A DNA stretch of 64,000 nt from NCBI GenBank assembly GCA_963675235.2, contig CAXXFU010000017.1, forward strand, positions 372,001 through 436,000, written 5' to 3'. Below are positions 28,128 through 37,330 of the stretch, piece by piece. The stretch comes from JAHJQZ01 sp963675235 (GTDB lineage: Bacteria; Pseudomonadota; Alphaproteobacteria; Rhizobiales; Devosiaceae). Numbering within the stretch: the stretch's first letter is position 1; every line of letters begins with the position of its first letter. The position numbers were made by a program, and so were the translations under genes. The notes beneath the pieces were generated by a model. The model ran no database searches. It saw only the letters and a list, made by a program, of their open reading frames with translations, and was not told the origin of the DNA.

Positions 28128-28622
28128 ATGCGAATCGGTACAGCGTCCGGAACCTTGCGAACTTTGCCGCTTGCGGCGGACCGGGCATACCGGTCCGTTG
28201 TCGCGATTGTCCGATTGACCCTGGTCATGGCGTTGCTTGCGCCTGCATTGCAGGTGGTTTCGTCTACGCCGGCGCGCGCCGACTTGAGGGTTTGCAACCA
28301 GACCCATGATCCGGTTTCCATCGCGCTCGGCTACCCGGCGACGCGTGGCTGGCAGTCCGAAGGCTGGTGGGTTGCCGGTCCGGGCAATTGTGCCACCGTT
28401 TACAAGGGTGACTTAACTTCGCGCTACTATTACATCTTCGCAGCAGACGACATTGGCGGCGGCGTTTGGGACGGCAAGGTCTATATGTGTACCCAGGACG
28501 ACGTTTTTACGATATTTGGTGTTGAGGACTGCCTGGCGCGCGGGTACGAACGCACAGGCTTTTTCGAAGTCGATACGCAAAATCGCAGCGATTGGACTTT
28601 GCAGTTAACCGACCCCCAGTGA
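28128..28622 (+). CDS. DUF1036 exported protein
   Basis: A 164-residue protein with a long N-terminal region, a hydrophobic signal at about residues 27-46 and likely cleavage after STPARA. The DUF1036 domain follows: LRVCNQTHDPVSIALGY, GWQSEGWWVAGPGNCATVY and YYYIFAADD. The four mature cysteines probably form two disulfides. The family is alphaproteobacterial and cyanobacterial, periplasmic and of unknown function. The N-region before the hydrophobic core is unusually long, so the true start could be an internal codon. pyk follows 42 bases downstream and may be co-transcribed. Confidence 0.8.
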   Translation: MRIGTASGTLRTLPLAADRAYRSVVAIVRLTLVMALLAPALQVVSSTPARADLRVCNQTHDPVSIALGYPATRGWQSEGWWVAGPGNCATVYKGDLTSRYYYIFAADDIGGGVWDGKVYMCTQDDVFTIFGVEDCLARGYERTGFFEVDTQNRSDWTLQLTDPQ

Positions 28623-28664
28623 CCTGGCCTCGATGAAGGCCGCCATCGGAAAGTGTGGTTCGAC

Positions 28665-30095
28665 ATGAAACGCTCCCGGCGTGTCAAAATCCTTGCAACA
28701 CTCGGCCCCTCCTCGTTCGAGGAAGAGACAATCGAGGCGCTGTTCCGCGCCGGAGCCGATGTTTTCCGCATCAACATGAGCCATGCCAGCCACGAGCTGA
28801 TGGCCGAAACCGTGGCCCGCATCCGGCGGGTCGAGAAAAAGGTCGAGCGCCCGATCGGCATTCTCGTCGACCTGCAGGGCCCCAAGCTCCGCATCGGCAA
28901 GTTCGCCAAGGACTCGATCGAGCTGAAGGAAGGCCAGACCTTCCGGCTCGACGACGACCAGACCCCCGGCGACAACACGCGGGTGGAACTGCCCCATCCC
29001 GAGATCATCGCAGCGGTCGAGCCCGGCCACTACCTGCTGCTCGACGACGGCAAGGTGCAGCTCAAGGCCACTGCGGTCGATGCCGGCTATATCGACACCG
29101 TGGTCGTCTACGGCGGCAAGCTCAGTTCCAAGAAGGGCGTGTCGCTGCCCAACACCATCCTGCCATCAGGGGCGCTAACCGCCAAGGACCGCTCCGATCT
29201 CGATGCGGCGCTCAAGCAGTCGATCGACTGGATCGCGCTGAGCTTCGTGCAGCGGCCCGAAGACGTCATGGACATCCGCAAGGTCGTGCAGGGCCGCGCC
29301 GGTGTCATGGCCAAGATCGAAAAGCCGCAGGCGGTCGAGCGGCTCGAGGAAATCATCCGGCTGTGCGACGCACTGATGATCGCCCGTGGCGATCTCGGCG
29401 TCGAAATGCCGGTCGAGCAGGTTCCGGGCCTGCAAAAGCGCATGATCCGCCTCGCCCGCCGCAAGGGCAAGCCGGTGGTCGTCGCCACCCAGATGCTCGA
29501 ATCGATGATCACCTCGCCCATGCCGACACGCGCCGAGGTCTCGGACGTGTCGATCGCCGTGTTCGAGGGCGCCGACGCCATCATGCTGTCGGCGGAAAGC
29601 GCCGCCGGGCAATATCCGGTCGAAGCGGTCAAGATGATGGACAAGGTGGCGATCGCCGTCGAAAGCGACGCGCTTTATTCCGGCATCATCCGCGCCTCGG
29701 CGACCGAACCCGAAGCGACCTCGGCCGACGCCATCTCCGCGGCGACGCGCCAGGTTGCCGAAACGCTCAACCTTGCCGCCATCGTCACATTCACCCATTC
29801 GGGCTCGACCGGTATCCGCGCCTCGCGCGAGCGGCCGAACAAGCCGATCCTTGCCTGTTCGCCGGTGATCGAGACGGCGCGGCGGCTGTCGCTGGTGTGG
29901 GGCATGCACTGCGTTCAGACCGAGGATCTCAAGAACATCGAGGACATGGTCGAAAGCGCCTGCGATCTCGCCCGCGAGACCGGCTATGCGCGGCCCGGCG
30001 ATTCCATCGCCATATCCGCCGGGGTGCCGTTCGGCTCGCCCGGCACGACCAACATGCTGCGCATCGCCTATGTCAATGGGCCGGTTCATCACTGA
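28665..30095 (+). CDS. pyk: Pyruvate kinase
   Basis: A 476-residue glycolytic enzyme transferring phosphate from phosphoenolpyruvate to ADP. Residues 1-70 and 170-345 form the catalytic barrel, with KILATLGPSS at the N-terminus and the metal-binding MIARGDLGVEMP loop preceded by the active-site lysine in AKIEKPQAVE. The B domain is at about 70-170 and the C-terminal regulatory domain at about 350-476 (FTHSGSTGIRASRERP). ATG at 28665 is preferred over GTG at 28653 from family alignment. The DUF1036 gene upstream is 42 bases away, and the M20 dipeptidase 41 bases downstream. Confidence 0.94.
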   Translation: MKRSRRVKILATLGPSSFEEETIEALFRAGADVFRINMSHASHELMAETVARIRRVEKKVERPIGILVDLQGPKLRIGKFAKDSIELKEGQTFRLDDDQTPGDNTRVELPHPEIIAAVEPGHYLLLDDGKVQLKATAVDAGYIDTVVVYGGKLSSKKGVSLPNTILPSGALTAKDRSDLDAALKQSIDWIALSFVQRPEDVMDIRKVVQGRAGVMAKIEKPQAVERLEEIIRLCDALMIARGDLGVEMPVEQVPGLQKRMIRLARRKGKPVVVATQMLESMITSPMPTRAEVSDVSIAVFEGADAIMLSAESAAGQYPVEAVKMMDKVAIAVESDALYSGIIRASATEPEATSADAISAATRQVAETLNLAAIVTFTHSGSTGIRASRERPNKPILACSPVIETARRLSLVWGMHCVQTEDLKNIEDMVESACDLARETGYARPGDSIAISAGVPFGSPGTTNMLRIAYVNGPVHH

Positions 30096-30136
30096 CCGGC
30101 GACAGGCTGCACGACTTGTTGTGAAGGGAATTCGTC

Positions 30137-31534
30137 ATGGATCATGTCGACGCCGAAATCGCCAAGGGGCTGACCTACGCCAATACCAATGAGCACAAGG
30201 CGCTAGAGCGCCTGTTCGCCTTGTTGCGCATTCCCTCGATCTCGACCGATCCGGCCCATGCCTCGGATTGTCGCGCCGCCGCCGAATGGCTGCGCCAGGA
30301 ACTGGACGAGATCGGCTTTCAGGCCCATGTGCACAGCACCGAGGGCCACCCCATCGTCATGGCGACGGATCATGCGGCCGACGGCCCGCATGTGCTGTTT
30401 TATGGCCATTACGACGTGCAGCCGGTTGATCCACTCGAGTTGTGGGAGACCCCGCCCTTCGAGCCCTATGTGAAGACCGCCGCCAATGGCGAGCTGCAAA
30501 TCCACGGCCGCGGCTCGTCCGACGACAAGGGCCAGCTGATGACCTTCATCGAGGCCTGTCGGGCCCTGAAGGTCGAAAACGGCGCGCTGCCGGTCAAGGT
30601 GACCATCGTTCTCGAAGGCGAAGAGGAATCGGGCGGCAAGAGCCTGCCGCCATTCCTCACGGAGATGAAGGACGTGCTCAGCACGGCCGACATCGCCCTT
30701 GTCTGCGACACCGACATGTGGAGCCGCGACACGCCGGCGATCACCACTTCGCTGAGGGGCATGGTCGGCGAGGAGATCGAGATCAACGCCGCCAGCCGCG
30801 ACCTTCACTCGGGCATGTACGGCAATGCTGCCCGCAACCCCAACCAGTTGCTTGCCGAGATCATCGCCAGCCTCAGGGCGCCGGACGGATCGGTGACGCT
30901 CAAGGGCTTCTATGACGGCGTCAAGGACCTGCCCGACGACATCAAGGCGATGTGGGACGAACTCGATTTCGACCCGACCGAATATCTCGGCCAGGTGGGC
31001 CTGGGCGTGCCGGCCGGCGAACAGGGCCGTTCGGTGATGGAACAGGTAATCTCGCGCCCGACCTGCGAGATCAACGGCATGTGGGGCGGCTACACCGGCG
31101 CGGGTTTCAAGACGGTCATTCCGGCCAAGGCCGGCGCCAAGATCTCGTTCCGGCTCGTCGCCGGACAGGACCCGGAAAGGATCCGGGCCGCCTTCCGCGC
31201 CCATGTCGAGGACATGCTGCCGGCAGACTGCTCGGTGACATTCACCCCGCATGGCGGCGCGCCGGCGGTAGCCGTGCCGTTCGACGGCGAGCATCTCAAC
31301 CGCGCGCGCCAGGCGCTGAAGGACGAATGGGGCACCGAAGTCGCCCTGATCGGCTCGGGCGGTTCGATCCCGGTCGCCGGCGATTTCAAGTCCATCCTCG
31401 GGCTCGACACGCTGCTGATCGGCTTCGCGCTCGAAGACGACGCGATCCATTCCCCGAACGAGAAATACAACGTCACCAGCTTCGTGCGCGGCGTGCGTTC
31501 CTGGATCCGCATCCTGGCGGCCCTCGGCAGGTAG
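30137..31534 (+). CDS. M20-family dipeptidase (CNDP-like)
   Basis: A 465-residue zinc-dependent exopeptidase of family M20. Metal and catalytic motifs are FYGHYDVQP (His and Asp ligands) near residue 93, GRGSSDDKGQL, the catalytic EGEEESGG near residue 156, the DTDMW segment, and DLHSGMYG in the dimerisation domain. The C-terminal ligand is in IHSPNEKYNV. Related proteins are annotated as dipeptidases, carnosinase-like enzymes or succinyl-diaminopimelate desuccinylase relatives; the substrate is unknown. Probably separate from the transporter gene 420 bases downstream. Confidence 0.88.
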   Translation: MDHVDAEIAKGLTYANTNEHKALERLFALLRIPSISTDPAHASDCRAAAEWLRQELDEIGFQAHVHSTEGHPIVMATDHAADGPHVLFYGHYDVQPVDPLELWETPPFEPYVKTAANGELQIHGRGSSDDKGQLMTFIEACRALKVENGALPVKVTIVLEGEEESGGKSLPPFLTEMKDVLSTADIALVCDTDMWSRDTPAITTSLRGMVGEEIEINAASRDLHSGMYGNAARNPNQLLAEIIASLRAPDGSVTLKGFYDGVKDLPDDIKAMWDELDFDPTEYLGQVGLGVPAGEQGRSVMEQVISRPTCEINGMWGGYTGAGFKTVIPAKAGAKISFRLVAGQDPERIRAAFRAHVEDMLPADCSVTFTPHGGAPAVAVPFDGEHLNRARQALKDEWGTEVALIGSGGSIPVAGDFKSILGLDTLLIGFALEDDAIHSPNEKYNVTSFVRGVRSWIRILAALGR

Positions 31535-31956
31535 TCCGGCACGGAGCGCGGAATTGGACAGGGCGCCGGTGAGCCGGCGCCGGTCCGGGCGCACAGGTTA
31601 TCCACCGGTTCTGCCACAGGTTTGACTTAAAAGGACGTGGTCGACACACTGGCCTCATGAGTGTTTGGGGGCAACGCCCACCGGTCTCGAGTTCCACTTT
31701 GGCCGGCGTGGTTTGTGTTGAGTGGTTGAGCACGGCGCCGCCGTGCCGTGCTGGCTGGGCCGAAAAACGGCCGGTCGGCCGCCGCCGCTGCCGCGGTTTC
31801 GGCCTGTGCACCCAGCCTCACGAATACCCGCTTCCAGAACTCCGAACCGGCGCAATCCAGGCCCCTTGAGCGCCCAGGGTTCCATTCTCACGAATGCGGA
31901 CCGCCGGATCGCAACCATTCTCACCCAATAGATCATCAGCACAAGGAGATGCCCTC
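31535..31956. other. Intergenic region before the BCCT transporter
   Basis: About 420 bases. An intrinsic hairpin pairs GGCGCCGG with CCGGCGCC at 31562-31581 without a T-run. A lone TTATCCACC at 31598-31606 resembles a DnaA box. The 10-base direct repeat CCATTCTCAC occurs at 31882 and 31915, 33 bases apart. AAGGAG at 31943 serves the transporter. No gene or known RNA is seen. Confidence 0.45.
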
Positions 31957-33570
31957 GTGACCGAGGAGACATTCGTCCCGCCTGATGGGGACGCAAATCC
32001 CATCGAAACGGACTATGAAATCGGCCAGGACAACGTCCAGCACAGGTTTGGCCCGTTCGAAGTCGACATCCACAATCCGGTCTTCGTCATTTCCGGTCTT
32101 GTCATCATCGCGGTGGTGCTGTTCGCACTGATCACACCGGGCACGGCCGGCGCATTCTTCAACTGGCTGCGCCCGATGCTGACATCGAATTTCGACTGGT
32201 TCTTCCTGCTGGCCGGCAACATTTTCGTTCTTGTCGCGCTCGGCATCATGATCAGCCCGCTCGGCAAGGTCCGCATCGGCGGCGTCGACGCCACGCCGGA
32301 CTATTCCTACATCGGCTGGTTCGCCATGCTGTTCGCCGCCGGCATGGGCATCGGCCTGATGTTCTACGGCGTTTCCGAACCGATCTCGCATTTCTCCAGT
32401 TCTGTGGCCGAAGGCGCAGGTGCGGCCGACAGTTGGGCGCCGCTTGCTGGCGCTGCCGGCGACACGGCCGAAGCGGCCCGTCTCGGCATGGCGGCCACCA
32501 TCTTCCACTGGGCCCTGCATCCATGGGCGATCTACGCCATCGTCGGGTTGTCGCTGGCGCTGTTTGCCTACAACAAGGGTCTGCCGCTCAGCGTGCGCTC
32601 GATCTTCTATCCGATCTTCGGCGAGCGCATTTGGGGTTGGACCGGCCACGTCATCGACACGCTGGCCGTGTTCGCGACGCTGTTCGGCCTGGCCACCTCG
32701 CTCGGCATCGGCGCCGAGCAGGCCAATGCCGGCCTCAACTTCCTGTTCGGTATTCCGGTGAACGATATCTCGAAGGTGGTGCTGATCTGCGCCATCACCG
32801 CTGTTGCCCTGACTTCGGTGGTGGCCGGGCTCGATGCCGGCGTCAAGCGCCTGAGCGAAATCAACATGGTGCTGGCGGCGATCCTTTTGCTGTTCGTCAT
32901 CATCGCCGGGCCGACTCTGGCCATCATCACCGGCTTTTTCGGCAATCTGTGGGCCTATGCCGAATACCTTCCGGCGCTGGCCAACCCGTTCGCGCGCAGC
33001 GACGCCAACTTCGCCCAGGGCTGGACCTCGTTCTACTGGGCCTGGTGGATTTCCTGGTCACCGTTCGTCGGCATGTTTATCGCCCGCGTCAGCCGCGGCC
33101 GTACCGTGCGTGAGTTCATCATGAGCGTGCTGCTCATCCCCTCGCTGGTCTCGGTTTTGTGGATGACAGCTTTCGGCGGCACCGCCATCGAGCTTGTTTC
33201 CGGCGGCATCTCGGCCATTGCCGAGGCTCCGCTCGAACTCAAGCTGTTCGCCATGCTGGCGAACCTGCCGCTGACCGAGATCACCTCCTTCGTCGGCATC
33301 GTGCTGGTGATCGTGTTCTTTGTCACATCGTCCGATTCCGGTTCGCTGGTGATCGACACCATCACCGCCGGTGGCAAGCTCAACGCACCGGTGGCCCAAC
33401 GCGTGTTCTGGGCCAGCTTCGAGGGCCTGGTCGCCATCGCGCTGCTGCTCGGCGGGGGACTGGGAGCCCTGCAGGCGGCTTCGGTCTCGACAGGCCTGCC
33501 CTTTGCCGTTGTGCTTCTGCTGGGCTGTTATGCCCTGATCAGGGGATTGATGGACGAGCCGCGCGGCTAG
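31957..33570 (+). CDS. BCCT-family betaine/carnitine/choline transporter
   Basis: A 537-residue secondary transporter with 12 predicted membrane helices. Family signatures include FAMLFAAGMGIGLMFYGVSE near residue 125 and FYWAWWISWSPFVGMFIARV near residue 360. Members import quaternary amines such as glycine betaine or choline with Na+ or H+ for osmoprotection or catabolism. GTG at 31957 with AAGGAG eight bases upstream fixes the start; upstream in-frame codons lack a binding site. The acidic N-terminus (about 30 residues) is cytoplasmic. A hairpin and a strong terminator follow. Confidence 0.9.
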   Translation: MTEETFVPPDGDANPIETDYEIGQDNVQHRFGPFEVDIHNPVFVISGLVIIAVVLFALITPGTAGAFFNWLRPMLTSNFDWFFLLAGNIFVLVALGIMISPLGKVRIGGVDATPDYSYIGWFAMLFAAGMGIGLMFYGVSEPISHFSSSVAEGAGAADSWAPLAGAAGDTAEAARLGMAATIFHWALHPWAIYAIVGLSLALFAYNKGLPLSVRSIFYPIFGERIWGWTGHVIDTLAVFATLFGLATSLGIGAEQANAGLNFLFGIPVNDISKVVLICAITAVALTSVVAGLDAGVKRLSEINMVLAAILLLFVIIAGPTLAIITGFFGNLWAYAEYLPALANPFARSDANFAQGWTSFYWAWWISWSPFVGMFIARVSRGRTVREFIMSVLLIPSLVSVLWMTAFGGTAIELVSGGISAIAEAPLELKLFAMLANLPLTEITSFVGIVLVIVFFVTSSDSGSLVIDTITAGGKLNAPVAQRVFWASFEGLVAIALLLGGGLGALQAASVSTGLPFAVVLLLGCYALIRGLMDEPRG

Positions 33571-33586
33571 CTACGGCGCTCCGATC

Positions 33587-33611
33587 GGCCCCGGACGTCG
33601 CGTCCGGGGCC
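33587..33611 (+). terminator. GC-rich hairpin after the BCCT gene
   Basis: GGCCCCGGACG pairs perfectly with CGTCCGGGGCC across TCG, 17 bases after the stop. The following bases (TTGG) are not a U-run, so it may act with the stronger terminator downstream. Confidence 0.5.
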
Positions 33612-33661
33612 TTGGACAGACGCATGTGCAAAAAGGGCGCCGGTGGGCGCCCCGTCAAAGC

Positions 33662-33694
33662 AAAAAGCCCGCCGATCAACGGCGGGCTTTTTTT
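33662..33694. terminator. Bidirectional terminator between BCCT gene and rpmJ
   Basis: AAAAAGCCCGCCG pairs with CGGCGGGCTTTTT across a short loop, with A-run and T-run on the two sides, so it can terminate both convergent transcripts. Confidence 0.92.
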
Positions 33695-33721
33695 AGTATC
33701 GGGTCGGCGCGAGCGAGTGGC

Positions 33722-33847
33722 TCAGCCCTGACGGGCCTTGAAGCGCTTGTTGACCTTGTTGATGATATAGGTCCGGCCCCGACGGCGCACCAGCTTGTTG
33801 GCCCGGTGGCGACCCATCAGCGCCTTCAGCGAGTTGCGAATCTTCAT
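33722..33847 (-). CDS. rpmJ: 50S ribosomal protein L36 (41-residue, alphaproteobacterial form)
   Basis: A 41-codon gene encoding a very basic peptide that starts MKIRNSLKALMGRHRANKLV and continues with RRRGRTYIIN and VNKRFKARQG. This is the cysteine-free L36 of alphaproteobacteria, which lacks the zinc ribbon (C+ form). L36 sits in the 50S subunit near the GTPase-associated centre. A GAGG site lies about 8 bases before the ATG at 33847. It stands alone, as often seen in Rhizobiales, with the terminator at 33662-33694 downstream. Confidence 0.93.
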   Translation of the reverse strand: MKIRNSLKALMGRHRANKLVRRRGRTYIINKVNKRFKARQG

Positions 33848-34138
33848 TTCGGGTACCTCAAAACAAAAGAGGCGCCGGGCGCCCCCATCGATCGGCGCGG
33901 AACATAGTGGCTCACCTCGCCCCTGTCAACGCGGCGCAGACGTCATTCGCCGATCAAGGCTATGACAGGCGAAATCCGGGCTTGCTGTTGGCGCGACTCG
34001 GCGCCACCAAAGCGGGCTTGGCGGACATCTTCGGGGGATAAGCGGAGGCAAATTGCCCCAAAAACGCGGAAAACGTCACCTCGGGATCAAAACCATCCCA
34101 GAACAAATTGACGCATCAGTCTTTTCGTTGAATCGATT

Positions 34139-35890
34139 ATGACGGAGGAGACATATTTCTGGGAGGGAATGTTGCGCGTCACGACCGATCTCAAGTCGGC
34201 ATACCATCCTTGGGTCGACCATTATCCCGAGGGGATCGATTGGGCGACGCCGATCAACATAACGCCCGTGGCCGAGCGCGTGCTCGATATCTGCAAGTCC
34301 CATCCCAACCTTGTCGCCATGGACTTCATGGGCCGGCGTACCCGCTATCGCGAACTGGCCAGGCGGATCGACAAGCTGAGCGGGGCCGTGCAGCAAAAGC
34401 TCGGCGTGCGCAAGGGCACCCGCGTGGCGCTGCTTTTGCCCAACATCCCCTACTATGCCTACTTCTACTACGCCGTGCTGCGTGCCGGCGGCGTCGTGGT
34501 CAACTGCAATCCGCTCTACACGATCGACGAACTGACCCAGATCCTCTCGAATTCCCACGCCGACATCATCGTCACCCTCGATCTGGCGCAACTGTTCAAG
34601 AAGGCCGAGCAGGTGGCCATGCGCACCGGTCTCGAACGTATCGTGCTGTGCCCGTTCGCCCAGGCCCTGCCCTTCCCGAAGAACCTCTTGTTCGCCGCTG
34701 CCAAGCGCGGAGAACTGGCCAAGATCAACCAGTCGGAAATCGCCGAACGCGTTATGATGCTCGGCGAACTCCTGCGCGGCGCGTCCGAATTCACCCCGGT
34801 GCCGATCGATGCCGAAAAGGATATTGCGGTGCAGCAATATACCGGCGGCACCACCGGCATCCCCAAGGGGGCGATGCTGACCCATGCCAATATCTCGGCC
34901 AATGTCAGCCAGACGGCGCTCTGGGCCAAGGACATGTATCGCCCGAAACGCAAGGTGGTGGCGGTCATTCCGTTCTTCCACGTCTTCTCGATGACCGCCT
35001 GCCTCAACAATTCGATGTGCAACGGCATGGAACTGGACATGCTGCCGCGCTTCGAGCTGAAGATGCTGATCGACATGGTCAAGCGCGTCCAACCCGAACT
35101 GATCATGGCCGTTCCGACGCTGGTACATGCCCTGTTCGGATCCGAGCGCGGCAAGAAGACCGATCTCAGCGCCTTCATCTTCGGGGTCAGCGGGGGGGCC
35201 CCCTTGTCCGAATCCGTCCGCCGGGAGTTCGAGGTGGCCACCGGCGGTATTCTGGTTGAAGGCTATGGTCTTACCGAGTGTTCGCCGGTGGTGTGCTGCG
35301 GACCGATCTGGGAGCCGGCCAAGGACGGGTCGATCGGCCAGCCGCTGCCGGGAACCGATGTGCGCTTCGCCGACGTGGAGAACCCCGAAAAGGAAGTGGC
35401 GCCGGGCGAGCGCGGCGAGATCCAGGTGCGCGGGCCGCAGGTCATGGCCGGCTATTTCGAGAACGAGGCAGCCTCGGCCGACAGCTTCATCGACGGCTGG
35501 CTGAGGACGGGCGATGTCGGCTATGTCGACGAGGACGGCCATGTGTTCCTTGTCGACCGCATCAAGGACCTGATCATCTCCTCGGGCTTCAACGTCTATC
35601 CGCGCACCATCGAGGCCGTGCTCGAGACCCACCCGGACGTCGAGGAATGCAATGTCATCGGCGTACCCGACGATTATCGTGGCGAGGCGCCGGTCGCCTT
35701 CGTAAAGCTGGTCGCAGGGGCCGAGGCGACCGATCGCGAGATCAAGACGTTCCTTGTCGGCAAGCTGTCGCGTATCGAGATGCCGCGCGAGGTCATCTTC
35801 CGCGAAGAACTGCCGAAAACCCTGGTCGGCAAGCTGTCCAAGAAGGACCTGCGCGACGAGTATGCCAACCTGAAGGCGGCCGGCAAGTAG
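34139..35890 (+). CDS. Long-chain acyl-CoA synthetase (AMP-binding)
   Basis: A 583-residue adenylate-forming enzyme of the FadD/PimA-like group. The phosphate-binding loop is YTGGTTGIPKGAMLTH near residue 236. The A8/ATP-binding GWLRTGDVGYVDEDGHVF and the catalytic DRIKDLIISSGFNVYP follow at about residues 455-490, and the A10 lysine is in the KTLVGKLSKKDLR tail. It activates a fatty or dicarboxylic acid to its CoA thioester for beta-oxidation or lipid synthesis; chain length is not evident. It is monocistronic with a roughly 290-base upstream region shared with rpmJ. Confidence 0.88.
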   Translation: MTEETYFWEGMLRVTTDLKSAYHPWVDHYPEGIDWATPINITPVAERVLDICKSHPNLVAMDFMGRRTRYRELARRIDKLSGAVQQKLGVRKGTRVALLLPNIPYYAYFYYAVLRAGGVVVNCNPLYTIDELTQILSNSHADIIVTLDLAQLFKKAEQVAMRTGLERIVLCPFAQALPFPKNLLFAAAKRGELAKINQSEIAERVMMLGELLRGASEFTPVPIDAEKDIAVQQYTGGTTGIPKGAMLTHANISANVSQTALWAKDMYRPKRKVVAVIPFFHVFSMTACLNNSMCNGMELDMLPRFELKMLIDMVKRVQPELIMAVPTLVHALFGSERGKKTDLSAFIFGVSGGAPLSESVRREFEVATGGILVEGYGLTECSPVVCCGPIWEPAKDGSIGQPLPGTDVRFADVENPEKEVAPGERGEIQVRGPQVMAGYFENEAASADSFIDGWLRTGDVGYVDEDGHVFLVDRIKDLIISSGFNVYPRTIEAVLETHPDVEECNVIGVPDDYRGEAPVAFVKLVAGAEATDREIKTFLVGKLSRIEMPREVIFREELPKTLVGKLSKKDLRDEYANLKAAGK

Positions 35891-35924
35891 ACACTTGCCG
35901 CGCCATCAGCCCGGCCGCCGGGCC

Positions 35925-37067
35925 CTACTCGCTGCCGCCAAGCTGTTCGGCATTGGCACCAACCGCCGCAGCCAGCATGTCGTTTCCATGCGTGCCGACG
36001 ACCATCGAGCGGGTACGCGGCAATGCCTCGGGATATTCGTCCTGCAGGAAACGGATCAGTTCCTCGCGCAGCATGCAGCGCAGATCCCAGGCGTCCGAGG
36101 AATTGCGTGAGGTGGCAATGGTTCTGACGGTGATTGTCGAGGCCGTAGCATTGGTAACCTGAACGCCGAAGGTCTGACCATCCCAGAGCTTGGAGCCTTC
36201 GACCAGTTCGCGCGCCTTCTTGCGGATGGCGTCGATCGGGGCCTTGTAGTCGAGATGGAGCGGTACCGTGCCGATGATCTGCGATCCCTCGCGCGTCCAG
36301 TTCTCGATCGGCTGCTCGATGAAATAGCTCAGCGGCAGGATCATGCGGCGCATGTCCCAGATGCGCACCACGACGTAGGTCGAGGAAATCTCCTCGACCC
36401 GGCCCCACTCGCCTTCGACCACCAGAACGTCGTCGATGCGGATCGGCTGGGTGATGGCAAGCTGGATGCCGGCGAACAGGTTCTTCAGCAAGGGCTGCAG
36501 GGCCAGGCCGACGACAAGACCCGCGGCGCCGGCGGAGGCGAGCAGCGAAACGCCATACTGGCGTACGCCATCAAAGGTCATCAGCATTGAGGCGATGCCG
36601 ACGACGATGAGCAGCGTGTCGGCGGTACGCTTGAGGATGCGGACCTGTGTGACATGCTGGCGCGCCGCCAGATTGTCGTCGGAATCGAGCTTGAAGCGCC
36701 TCAAATGCAGCGTCGTCCAGATGTGCAGCGCCGTGCGGCCCGCCAGGAACGCCATGCCGATCAGTCCGACGACCAGGATCTTGCCGGCAATATCGACCCC
36801 GGAAGCCGGAAGCGGCGCGAAGGAGGTGGCCACGGCCAGGCCGATACACAGCATGCCCAGCTGTCCGGTCAGATAGGTCCGCGACACCAGAGAACGCCAG
36901 AACAGTCCGCGCTCGGCAACCAGCCTGGTGAGGACGGAATGGATGAGCCGGTGCAGATAGTGGGCAGCGCCGAGGCAGGCGGCGAACAGCGCCGTCGCCA
37001 GGGCCCAGTCCGGCACCCAGGCCATTCCTGCACTGGCCGTCTCGGCCCATTGTTCCAGATCGGTCAT
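35925..37067 (-). CDS. MscS-family mechanosensitive channel
   Basis: A 380-residue inner-membrane protein with five hydrophobic segments in residues 18-200. The pore-lining helix and beta domain read AAGLVVGLALQPLLKNLFAG, then IQLAITQPIRIDDVLVVEGE and WGRVEEISSTYVVVRIWDMR, matching MscS channels. These open under membrane tension to release solutes in hypo-osmotic shock. The C-terminal alpha/beta domain (about 270-360) is present. The length lies between MscS and YbdG types. It converges on the acyl-CoA synthetase gene with 34 bases between. Confidence 0.87.
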   Translation of the reverse strand: MTDLEQWAETASAGMAWVPDWALATALFAACLGAAHYLHRLIHSVLTRLVAERGLFWRSLVSRTYLTGQLGMLCIGLAVATSFAPLPASGVDIAGKILVVGLIGMAFLAGRTALHIWTTLHLRRFKLDSDDNLAARQHVTQVRILKRTADTLLIVVGIASMLMTFDGVRQYGVSLLASAGAAGLVVGLALQPLLKNLFAGIQLAITQPIRIDDVLVVEGEWGRVEEISSTYVVVRIWDMRRMILPLSYFIEQPIENWTREGSQIIGTVPLHLDYKAPIDAIRKKARELVEGSKLWDGQTFGVQVTNATASTITVRTIATSRNSSDAWDLRCMLREELIRFLQDEYPEALPRTRSMVVGTHGNDMLAAAVGANAEQLGGSE

Positions 37068-37290
37068 GTTTTCTGCATCCCGGTGTTTTCCTGCAACGGC
37101 GTGCGCACCCCTGCCGCGCGCCAGGAGAATCTAGCACGGGTTCGCCGTGTAAGGACAAGAGCCACGGGCGCACATCCTTCAGCTGGTGCGGGATTACGAT
37201 GCCGCGCAGTGATCTTCGCTGGCGTGTTTACCCTAACGGTTCACCTCGTTTGCCGGTCTAGGGTGACAAAATTACGCATATGTACTTAGT

Positions 37291-37305
37291 TACTGAATAC
37301 TTAAC
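37291..37305. promoter_or_regulatory. CtrA-like box (TTAC-N7-TTAA)
   Basis: TTAC, seven bases (TGAATAC), TTAA, then C: one mismatch from the CtrA consensus. It ends 25 bases before the sugar-transferase start codon, a position suited to blocking or activating its promoter. Confidence 0.35.
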
Positions 37306-37330
37306 GCATTGTTTTTGACGGATTTTCCCC

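Noticed and set aside
31598..31606. Single DnaA-box-like TTATCCACC
   Set aside because: One nine-base match without a cluster, AT-rich unwinding region or neighbouring replication genes is not evidence of an origin.
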